From JAXGVG01 sp040773965 (GTDB taxonomy: Bacteria > Pseudomonadota > Alphaproteobacteria > UBA9219), in NCBI GenBank assembly GCA_040773965.1, contig JAXGVG010000071.1, positions 1 through 9,033 on the forward strand: a DNA stretch of 9,033 bases. Reading direction: 5' to 3'. Both the position numbers and the translations under genes were made by a program. Under the pieces are notes generated by a model, which made no database searches, was not told where the DNA came from, and saw only the letters and a list, made by a program, of their open reading frames with translations. Of the stretch, positions 1-4,846 are shown piece by piece. Position 1 is the first letter of the stretch, and each line of letters opens with the position of its first letter.

Positions 1-1059
1 GCGCTGTCCGTTTATTCGCAAAGCGACCAGAAGCAAGTCGGTATCGATGAGGCCGAAGCCGTAGAAGAAATGATGCGTCGCTACGAAATCGTATCCGCCA
101 TGTTCCATGGTTTCGATTATCGGCGCGGTCTTCAAGGCTCGCCATCGGATCGGCTGGCAGCCATGGCGGAAGCTTTGGAGTGGACTCTTGATCTTCAGCA
201 AAAAGATGCTGCGAAAGAAACGAGCGTGGAAGCCAAAAAGACCGCGCGCAGGCGATTTCCGGACAGCGTTTTGGCCCTTTCTCGCGCCTATGCGCTTGCG
301 GCAACTTCGCAGGAGGCGGCACGGATCAGGGACGAGGTCGGGTTTTTCCAGGCCGTCAACGCGGCACTATCCAAGAGCGAGCCAGGGAAGAACAAAGCCG
401 AGGCCGAAGCCGATATGGCCGTTCAACAAATGGTCTCGCGCGCTGTGGTTTCGACGGAGATTGTCGACATTCTTTCAGCGGCGGGCATAAAATCGCCGGA
501 CATTTCCATTCTGTCCGATGAGTTTCTGGCCGAAATGCAGGACATGAAAAAACGCAATCTTGCGTTGGAAGCTTTGCAAAAGCTTATCAATGGCGAAATC
601 CGTTCGCGCACGAAATCAAACATCGTGAAATCGAAAAAATTCAGCGAGCGGCTTGAAGAAGCGATGCGCCGCTATCATAACAACGCGATCACGGCGGCGC
701 AGCTTCTTGAAGAACTGATTTCAATTGCCAAGGATATTAAGAAAGAGCGCGAACGGGGGGAAGAACATAACCTTACGCCTGAGGAAATCGCCTTTTACGA
801 TGCGCTGGCTGAAAATGACAGCGCTGTTCAACTCATGGGCGATGAAAAGCTTCGCGTGATCGCGACAGAACTGGTTGTGTCGGTGCGAGGCAACATCTCC
901 GTCGACTGGATGCACCGCGAAAGCGCCCGCGCCAAACTGCGCATTGAAGTTAAACGCATCCTCAAGAAATATGGCTATCCGCCGGATCTGCAGGACGCGG
1001 CTGTGCAAATGGTCTTGGCACAGGCGGAAGAGTTGGCGCCTCTCTGGGTTAACGGATAG
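1..1059 (+). CDS. hsdR: Type I restriction endonuclease subunit R, C-terminal part (5' end outside window)
   Basis: The reading frame is open from base 1, so the first ATG at 70 is internal and the gene begins upstream of the window; 352 residues are visible, ending in TAG. The product is the C-terminal part of the motor/nuclease subunit of a type I restriction-modification complex, which translocates and cuts DNA lacking the cognate methylation. The nuclease and helicase domains lie outside the window. The visible part is mostly alpha-helical and contains the HsdR C-terminal signature: NIVKSKKFSERL near base 619, then an EELI-type helix, LTPEEIAFYDALAEN near 772, a KLR-rich stretch and KYGYPPD near 967. 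In this family that domain contacts the methyltransferase core. The 3' end overlaps the convergent S24 peptidase gene by 11 bp. Whether it belongs to the host or to the mobile element cannot be told, because hsdM and hsdS are not in view. The family call is from recognised sequence similarity and is strong. Confidence 0.9.
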   Translation, partial: ALSVYSQSDQKQVGIDEAEAVEEMMRRYEIVSAMFHGFDYRRGLQGSPSDRLAAMAEALEWTLDLQQKDAAKETSVEAKKTARRRFPDSVLALSRAYALAATSQEAARIRDEVGFFQAVNAALSKSEPGKNKAEAEADMAVQQMVSRAVVSTEIVDILSAAGIKSPDISILSDEFLAEMQDMKKRNLALEALQKLINGEIRSRTKSNIVKSKKFSERLEEAMRRYHNNAITAAQLLEELISIAKDIKKERERGEEHNLTPEEIAFYDALAENDSAVQLMGDEKLRVIATELVVSVRGNISVDWMHRESARAKLRIEVKRILKKYGYPPDLQDAAVQMVLAQAEELAPLWVNG

Positions 1060-1606
1060 AACGAATAATGCCGATCACGCTGCCTAAAACCGCGAAATCG
1101 TCAGACGAAGCAATGGGGATCGGCTTATAAGCCGGATTCTCCGGCATCAACGTAATCTTGCCGCTCTTGTCGCGCCGGAAGGTTTTGACGGTCGGCTGGC
1201 CGCCCACGTTCGCGACGACGATCTTGCCGTTCTTCGCCTCTGCCTTGCGATCGACGACCAGAATATCGCCGTCGAATATTCTGGCTCCCACCATGGAGTC
1301 GCCGGTGACCTTGAGCAGGAACGTGTCCGCAGGACGCTGCACCAGCAGGCTGTTGAGACTGATGTGCCCGTCAATATGATCGTCGGCGTAGGCGGGCTGT
1401 CCCGCTGGGACGTGCGAGGTGTAAAGGGGCAGCTTGAACCCTCGCGTTTCCATGAACGAAAGAACATCTTCATAAATGCTCATCGGAACGCGCAGAGGCT
1501 TCGTGGCCTCTCCCCACAGGCCGGTTCCTTTCGGGCGGCCTGCGCCCGGACGCATACCTCCATGTGTGCTTTTGGTCTTAACCGTCTTGGCAGGTTTCTT
1601 GGCCAT
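1049..1606 (-). CDS. umuD: UmuD/LexA-like S24 autopeptidase with basic N-terminal extension; probable SOS-responsive repressor
   Basis: This 185-aa protein matches UmuD through its C-terminal two thirds. There is an Ala68-Gly69 cleavage pair, a serine nucleophile at Ser104 in GDSM, and the general-base lysine Lys141 in TVK. The spacings (36 and 37 residues) equal those of E. coli UmuD (Cys24, Ser60, Lys97). RecA filaments are known to trigger self-cleavage in this family. The N-terminal ~60 residues are not UmuD-like. They contain a Gly/Arg/Pro-rich AT-hook-like stretch (GAGRPKGTG, about residues 21-29) followed by KPLRVP and a short helix, suggesting DNA binding. I chose ATG 1606 because GGAGG lies 5 nt upstream; GTG 1633 and ATG 1618 in the same frame lack a comparable SD. 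No umuC follows: the gene converges on hsdR. With a divergent putative regulator next door, the likely role is element repressor inactivated by DNA damage. The alternative is an orphan UmuD acting with a host polymerase. Confidence 0.85.
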   Translation of the reverse strand: MAKKPAKTVKTKSTHGGMRPGAGRPKGTGLWGEATKPLRVPMSIYEDVLSFMETRGFKLPLYTSHVPAGQPAYADDHIDGHISLNSLLVQRPADTFLLKVTGDSMVGARIFDGDILVVDRKAEAKNGKIVVANVGGQPTVKTFRRDKSGKITLMPENPAYKPIPIASSDDFAVLGSVIGIIRSIR

Positions 1607-1611
1607 GGCAT
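1607..1611 (-). promoter_or_regulatory. SD-to-start spacer that fixes the umuD-like start (SD GGAGG at 1612-1616)
   Basis: On the minus strand GGAGG (1616 to 1612) is followed by this 5-nt spacer and ATG at 1606. The alternative GTG at 1633 would place the SD inside the coding region, so the shorter 185-aa form is preferred. Confidence 0.6.
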
Positions 1612-1679
1612 CCTCCATCGAGAATTGCGACACGAAAGGCGTTGCAACAAAAAATTCCCAAAACTCCCTCTACCGGAGA

Positions 1680-1719
1680 TTGATTTTTCGATTGTGCATG
1701 ATTACTGTGCATCAATCAA
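1680..1719. promoter_or_regulatory. Overlapping divergent promoters between the S24 peptidase and the 218-aa gene
   Basis: TTGATT occurs once on each strand facing inward, at 1680-1685 (plus) and 1714-1719 (read on minus). For the leftward gene, a 17-nt spacer leads to CACAAT at 1696-1691 (4 of 6 with TATAAT). For the rightward gene, a 17-nt spacer leads to TACTGT at 1703-1708, a poor -10. The two elements interleave, so polymerase could occupy only one at a time, as in phage switch regions. The spacings are seen; promoter function is inferred from consensus likeness only. Confidence 0.4.
1693..1712. repeat. Two direct copies of TGTGCAT, 13 bp apart; candidate operator
   Basis: TGTGCAT is present at 1693-1699 and again at 1706-1712, inside both candidate promoters, where a bound protein would block either. 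The surroundings (GATTG before, CAATC after) give an imperfect dyad as well. Candidate binders are the S24 peptidase and the 218-aa protein encoded on either side. It does not match the alphaproteobacterial LexA box (GTTC-N7-GTTC), so control by host LexA is not supported. Confidence 0.4.
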
Positions 1720-1755
1720 GAAAGTTTTTTCGTTTTCCCCGTTCTGGAGGTCAAG

Positions 1756-2412
1756 ATGAGCCTTCCCCGCCGCAATCACTTCTCGGTTTTCGAGGTCACG
1801 GCGCGTTGGGGAATCACGACCACCGACGTGCGCTATTACCTCGAATCGGGCCTATTGCAGGCCCAAGTGCTGCTGGCCGAGAAGCTGGCTCAAGTCTATC
1901 ACCGCCTTGAGACGCCCGAGAAGGAAGAAGCCTGGGTGAAGAAATCGATTCTCAGGATCGGTGGCTACGTTGTGATCCAGCCCGAGCAGTTGCGGACGGT
2001 CTTTCGATTAAAGTCCGCCTCCATCCACAAGTTCAGGGCCGTCGAAGGCCCCGAGCATTACAAACTGCTGCGGGAGAGGGAGATAACGCCTATTGGTGTC
2101 GAAGATCTCTGGATTTCAAGCGTGGAATGCACGCGTTTTGAACGTGAGCATGGAATTGCGAATGAACTTGCCAACGGATCGAAGACCGGCATCGTTGTGA
2201 ACGCCGCAGGTCGTCCGAGCATTATGCAACGTATCACGGAAAGATATCAGGAACGGATCGGTACCGGCGAAGCGCTGCCGTCCGTGGCAGCTGAAGCCAA
2301 ACTTCTGCGCAGCTGGGCGCAACAGTCCATGCCCGGCGTACAAATTCCGTCGGTGAAAACGATCCGGAATCAGCTCTATTCCGCAGGCGCCGAACGTGCG
2401 GAATGTGCCTGA
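1756..2412 (+). CDS. Putative DNA-binding regulatory protein, 218 aa, function unknown
   Basis: I do not recognise a named family with certainty. The start is well supported: GGAGG at 1746-1750 sits 5 nt before the ATG. The N-terminus (about residues 9-35) reads like a MerR/HTH_17-type winged helix: FSVFEVTARWGI, then TTDVRYYLESGLL. Residues 64-95 (ILRIGGYVVIQPEQL) look like beta strands plus a helix. The C-terminus from about residue 150 (AGRPSIMQRITERY, LLRSWAQQ, PSVKTIRNQL) resembles the C-terminal helical tail seen in small phage and island regulators, where the last segment could be a second DNA-binding helix. It is transcribed divergently from the S24 peptidase, with the TGTGCAT repeats between them, and its 3' end carries the first 11-bp repeat of the downstream array. 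The Cro/regulator-like position suggests a switch or operon control role; that is inference. Confidence 0.65.
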   Translation: MSLPRRNHFSVFEVTARWGITTTDVRYYLESGLLQAQVLLAEKLAQVYHRLETPEKEEAWVKKSILRIGGYVVIQPEQLRTVFRLKSASIHKFRAVEGPEHYKLLREREITPIGVEDLWISSVECTRFEREHGIANELANGSKTGIVVNAAGRPSIMQRITERYQERIGTGEALPSVAAEAKLLRSWAQQSMPGVQIPSVKTIRNQLYSAGAERAECA

Positions 2413-2528
2413 AACTTTGCCCGAAATTATCCCGAAATGTGCCCGAAATTACGGGCGGTCATTTTTCGCCTGTAAAATCAAGTTCTTGAAAAAATAATTT
2501 CGGGCACATTTCAGGCACTATTTTGGGC
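2407..2528. repeat. Seven 11-bp iterons in two converging arms; candidate origin or operator
   Basis: Plus-strand copies are GCCTGAAACTT (2407), GCCCGAAATTA (2419), TCCCGAAATGT (2430) and GCCCGAAATTA (2441), at steps of 12, 11 and 11 bp. Minus-strand copies are GCCCGAAATTA (2495-2505), GCCTGAAATGT (2506-2516) and GCCCAAAATAG (2518-2528). The inner pairs of repeats form an inverted repeat, 2431-2451 against 2495-2515, identical at 20 of 21 positions. The 43-bp core between holds a smaller hairpin (ACGGGCG 2451-2457 with CGCCTGT 2467-2473), a TCAAG-TT-CTTGA dyad (2478-2489) and an A-rich run. An 11-bp period places every copy on nearly the same helix face. Position just before the replication operon fits an iteron origin or a cooperative operator; which of the two is inference. 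Confidence 0.75.
2470..2498 (+). promoter_or_regulatory. Candidate promoter of the replication operon
   Basis: CTGTAA (2470-2475) is followed by a 17-nt spacer and AATAAT (2493-2498, 5 of 6 with TATAAT). The start of transcription would fall near 2505, inside the right iteron arm, with the left arm just upstream. A protein bound to the repeats would therefore bracket the promoter. The -35 match is weak (3 of 6). Confidence 0.35.
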
Positions 2529-2547
2529 ATGAAATCTGCGCTTCTTA

Positions 2548-2580
2548 AAGGGCCTCACGCAACGACGCGAAGAGGCTCTT
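2548..2580 (+). promoter_or_regulatory. Hairpin that buries the Shine-Dalgarno of the AlpA-like gene
   Basis: AAGGGCCTC (2548-2556) can pair with GAGGCTCTT (2572-2580) over 9 bp including one G-U, closing a 15-nt loop and ending directly against the ATG at 2581. The only good SD of this gene, GAGG at 2572-2575, lies wholly in the 3' strand of the stem. Folding should therefore reduce translation initiation of the first operon gene. The pairing is seen in the sequence; a regulatory effect is inferred. Confidence 0.5.
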
Positions 2581-2862
2581 ATGACCACCACACATCTCTC
2601 CCAATCTGAACTGGCCACGCGCTGGCGTATCTCGATGCGAACGCTTGAGCGCTGGCGCTGGCTGGGCGAAGGCCCGCGCTACATCAAGCTCGGCGGACGC
2701 GTCGTCTACCGCCTGTCCGACATCGAGGCGTTTGAGGCCGACAAGCTGCGCAGCAGCACGAGCCAAACCCAACCCATCCCCGATTTCCGCAACGAATGCG
2801 CGGCTCCGGCTCCCGCATCGGAACAGTATTCCCAACCGCTTCGCAGAAGGAGAGCGTCATGA
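2581..2862 (+). CDS. AlpA/excisionase-like helix-turn-helix DNA-binding protein
   Basis: This 93-aa protein has an HTH_17-type domain over about residues 6-52. LSQSELATRW leads to the recognition helix (ISMRTLERWRWLG), then the GPRYIKLGGRVVYRLSDIEAF wing typical of AlpA, Xis and DNA-binding excisionase-family proteins. The remaining ~40 residues are a Ser/Pro/Ala-rich tail ending RRRRAS, with no recognisable fold. The family bends or binds DNA at attachment sites, or activates promoters. Here it is the first gene of the replication operon and sits right after the 11-bp repeat array, which makes that array a candidate target. The SD (AAGAGG, 2570-2575) is occluded by a predicted hairpin. The stop overlaps the next start as ATGA. 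Excisionase versus transcription regulator cannot be decided without the integrase region. Confidence 0.8.
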   Translation: MTTTHLSQSELATRWRISMRTLERWRWLGEGPRYIKLGGRVVYRLSDIEAFEADKLRSSTSQTQPIPDFRNECAAPAPASEQYSQPLRRRRAS

Positions 2863-3353
2863 ACATTCCCAATCGCATTACGTTTGACCAGATCAAAGAC
2901 TGGCCGCCTGGAAAGATCGCGACGCTGTCGGTCGAGGAACTGGCGTTTCTGGCAGACGATATCGCTGATGCCAAATCCCATATCGCGGCTATCGAAAACA
3001 AACTGCGCGGCGGGCTGGACGCTAAATATGGCCTGCGTGCCTCGACGCAGCGTTCGAGCCTCGGCAAAGACACCGGTATCGTGCGTTTTGACGATGGCGC
3101 TTTCACCGTCGTTGCTGAATTGCCGAAGCGGGTGAAGTGGGATCAGGCGCTTCTGGCTGTGGCTGTCAAAACCATTGCCGAGCAGTGGCACGACGATCCG
3201 GCGCAGTATGTCGGCACGGAATACAAAGTCTCGGAAGCCGCCTACACGGCGTGGCCGGATGTTTTGCGCAAGCTGTTCGAGCCAGCGCGCACGGTCGAGC
3301 ATGGCAAGCCCGTCTACCGTCTTGAACAGAAAAATGACGGAGGCCAGCCATGA
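2859..3353 (+). CDS. Conserved phage protein of unknown function upstream of Sak4-like ATPase
   Basis: The frame extends upstream to an ATG at 2796, but I chose ATG 2859 (164 aa): AAGGAG lies about 8 nt before it and it overlaps the previous stop as ATGA, whereas the longer form overlaps the AlpA-like gene by 67 bp. Residues 24-57 form an Ala/Leu/Glu-rich amphipathic helix, possibly coiled coil (LSVEELAFLADDIADAKSHI). After a polar linker comes a compact segment with GKDTGIVRFDDGAFTV, ELPKRVKWDQ (88-96) and EYKVSEAAYTAWPDVLRKLFEPARTV (121-146). From general familiarity, proteins with the KRVxWDQ and EPARTV features recur in phage replication regions directly before RecA-like ATPases. No enzymatic motif is visible. 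Its fixed place before the Sak4-like gene suggests a partner in annealing or recombination, which is only an inference. Confidence 0.75.
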   Translation: MNIPNRITFDQIKDWPPGKIATLSVEELAFLADDIADAKSHIAAIENKLRGGLDAKYGLRASTQRSSLGKDTGIVRFDDGAFTVVAELPKRVKWDQALLAVAVKTIAEQWHDDPAQYVGTEYKVSEAAYTAWPDVLRKLFEPARTVEHGKPVYRLEQKNDGGQP

Positions 3354-4225
3354 GCCTTCCCATCATTACCGCCGACGAGCGCATGGCCGAAAAGCGCGGC
3401 ATCAAAGGCGTTATCTTCGGCAAGTCCGGCATCGGCAAAACGTCGCTTCTCTGGACATTGGATCCTGAAGAAACGCTGTTCTTCGATCTTGAGGCGGGCG
3501 ATCTGGCCGTAGAAGGCTGGGAGGGCGATACGCTGCGCCCGCGCACGTGGCCTGAATGCCGCGATTTCGCGGTGTTCATTGGCGGCCCCAATCCGGCCTT
3601 GCGCGACGATCAGCCTTACAGTCAGGCGCATTACGCGGCGGTGTGCGAACGCTTCGGCGATCCCGCACAACTAGCGCTCTACACTACAGTCTTCATCGAC
3701 AGCATCACGGTGGCGGGACGTCTTTGCCTGCAATGGTGCAAGGGGCAGCCGCAGGCTTTCAGCGAAAAAACCGGCAAGCCGGATTCTCGCGGTGCCTACG
3801 GTTTGCATGGGCAAGAGATGATCGGCTGGCTCACACACCTGCAGCACACGCGTGGCAAGGACGTGTGGTTCGTCGGTATCCTTGACGAGAAGCTCGACGA
3901 TTTCAACCGGCGCGTCTTTTTGCCGCAGATCGACGGCAGCAAAACGGGACTCGAGTTGCCCGGCATCGTCGATCAGGTCGTGACGATGGCCGAACTCAAG
4001 GACAGCGAGAACAAACCCTATCGCGCGTTCGTTTGCCAGACGCTCAACCCCTTCGGTTTTCCAGCCAAGGATCGCAGCGGGCGGCTCGACGTGATCGAAA
4101 AGCCGCACCTCGGCGAACTGATGTCGAAAATCTCCGGCCCGATCAGCGCGACCGAAAACCGCCTTACCTATGAGCAGCCGCAACCGGACACCAAAGATTC
4201 CACCCCCACAACTCAAGGAGCCTGA
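3350..4225 (+). CDS. Sak4-like RecA-fold ATPase (phage single-strand annealing/recombination)
   Basis: This 291-aa P-loop protein has Walker A GKSGIGKT at residues 24-31 and a Walker B-like strand VFIDSIT at 114-120. A further beta strand, VWFVGILDEK (172-181), is followed by the LPGIVDQV and GFPAKDRSGRLD segments typical of the phage AAA_24/Sak4 group. Sak4 proteins are shortened RecA relatives that promote single-strand annealing, helped by a cognate SSB-like protein. That matches the SSB-like gene starting 3 nt after this stop. The start overlaps the previous gene as ATGA, with GGAGG (3340-3344) as SD. The C-terminal ~25 residues are a polar, Thr/Pro-rich tail. The ATPase assignment is firm; the Sak4 assignment rests on domain order, length and neighbourhood. 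Confidence 0.8.
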   Translation: MSLPIITADERMAEKRGIKGVIFGKSGIGKTSLLWTLDPEETLFFDLEAGDLAVEGWEGDTLRPRTWPECRDFAVFIGGPNPALRDDQPYSQAHYAAVCERFGDPAQLALYTTVFIDSITVAGRLCLQWCKGQPQAFSEKTGKPDSRGAYGLHGQEMIGWLTHLQHTRGKDVWFVGILDEKLDDFNRRVFLPQIDGSKTGLELPGIVDQVVTMAELKDSENKPYRAFVCQTLNPFGFPAKDRSGRLDVIEKPHLGELMSKISGPISATENRLTYEQPQPDTKDSTPTTQGA

Positions 4226-4228
4226 ACC

Positions 4229-4834
4229 ATGTCTATTTGGAAAGATTACAATTCTGCCGCCGAGCAATCGAACTTTGATCCCATCCCCGCAGGCACGCTT
4301 GCCAAAGTGCGCATGACCATCAAGCCCGGCGGCTACGATGATCACAATCAAGGCTGGACGGGCGGCTACGCCACGCAGGGGCAGACGGGCGCCGTTTACC
4401 TCAACTGCGAGTTCGTGGTGATGGAGGGCCAGTACTCCAAACGCAAGGTCTGGAGTCTGATCGGCCTCCACAGCCCCAAAGGCCCCGATTACGGAAACAT
4501 CGGTCGTTCCTTCGTCAAGGGCATCCTGAACTCCGCGCGCGGCGTCAACCCGAAAGACGATAGTCCCAACGCGCAGGCCGCGCGGCGCATCAACGGCCTC
4601 GGCGATCTCGACGGCATGACGTTCGTTGCCCGCATCGGCGTGCGCAAGGATCAAAACGGCGTCAACCGCAACGAGATCAATCTGGCGATTACGCCCGATC
4701 ACAAGGATTACGCGGCGTTGATGGGGGGCAATCCCAACATGCCGGTTGGATCGGCTTCCGCACCTGGTGTGCATGCCGCGCCGCAATCCGCCGCAACTCC
4801 GTTGCCCAACAACCGTCCCTCTTGGGCGCAATAG
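4229..4834 (+). CDS. Single-stranded DNA-binding protein, DUF669-type
   Basis: This 201-aa protein is preceded by AAGGAG (4215-4220). The body has the features of phage DUF669/SSB-like proteins: an N-terminal IPAGTLAKVRMTIKPGG strand pair (19-35), a central GAVYLNCEFVVMEGQYSKRKVW (54-75) leading into a LIGL strand, GRSFVKGILNSA (92-103), and LDGMTFVARIGV (127-138) with a positively charged NRNEIN turn. This pattern is an OB-fold-like ssDNA-binding core. The last ~35 residues are a flexible Pro/Ala/Asn linker ending in RPSWAQ instead of the acidic DDIPF tail of bacterial SSB, so any partner contact must use a different tip. It lies directly behind the Sak4-like ATPase, as expected for a cognate pair. 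Assignment to an SSB role is from family knowledge and context. Confidence 0.75.
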   Translation: MSIWKDYNSAAEQSNFDPIPAGTLAKVRMTIKPGGYDDHNQGWTGGYATQGQTGAVYLNCEFVVMEGQYSKRKVWSLIGLHSPKGPDYGNIGRSFVKGILNSARGVNPKDDSPNAQAARRINGLGDLDGMTFVARIGVRKDQNGVNRNEINLAITPDHKDYAALMGGNPNMPVGSASAPGVHAAPQSAATPLPNNRPSWAQ

Positions 4835-4846
4835 GAGGAACGGGCG

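Noticed and set aside
1121..1134. Perfect 14-bp palindrome (CGGCTTATAAGCCG)
   Set aside because: It lies inside the S24 peptidase coding sequence, has no T-run and no partner copies; it is probably codon chance and not a terminator.
1607..1755. Alphaproteobacterial SOS box (GTTC-N7-GTTC)
   Set aside because: Only a single GTTC at 1741 is present, with no second copy at the right distance, so direct LexA control is not supported.
1364..1910. Plus-strand frames of 131 and 144 codons across the S24 peptidase gene and the control region
   Set aside because: They run antisense through the UmuD-like coding sequence and across the promoter region, and the protein sequences look like frame-shifted low-complexity text.
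2407..2528. CRISPR-like array
   Set aside because: Repeat units are 11 bp with almost no spacers and occur in both orientations, unlike CRISPR repeats of about 24-40 bp with unique spacers; no cas operon is present.
2796..2858. Longer N-terminus for the 164-aa protein from ATG 2796
   Set aside because: It would overlap the AlpA-like gene by 67 bp, while ATG 2859 has AAGGAG at good spacing and an ATGA junction.
3671..4831. Long minus-strand open frame of 386 codons opposite the Sak4-like and SSB-like genes
   Set aside because: It lies wholly antisense to two recognised genes with good SDs, has no family likeness, and is the expected by-product of GC-rich codon use. The same holds for the minus-strand frames at 5114-6019, 7402-8016 and 8287-8970.
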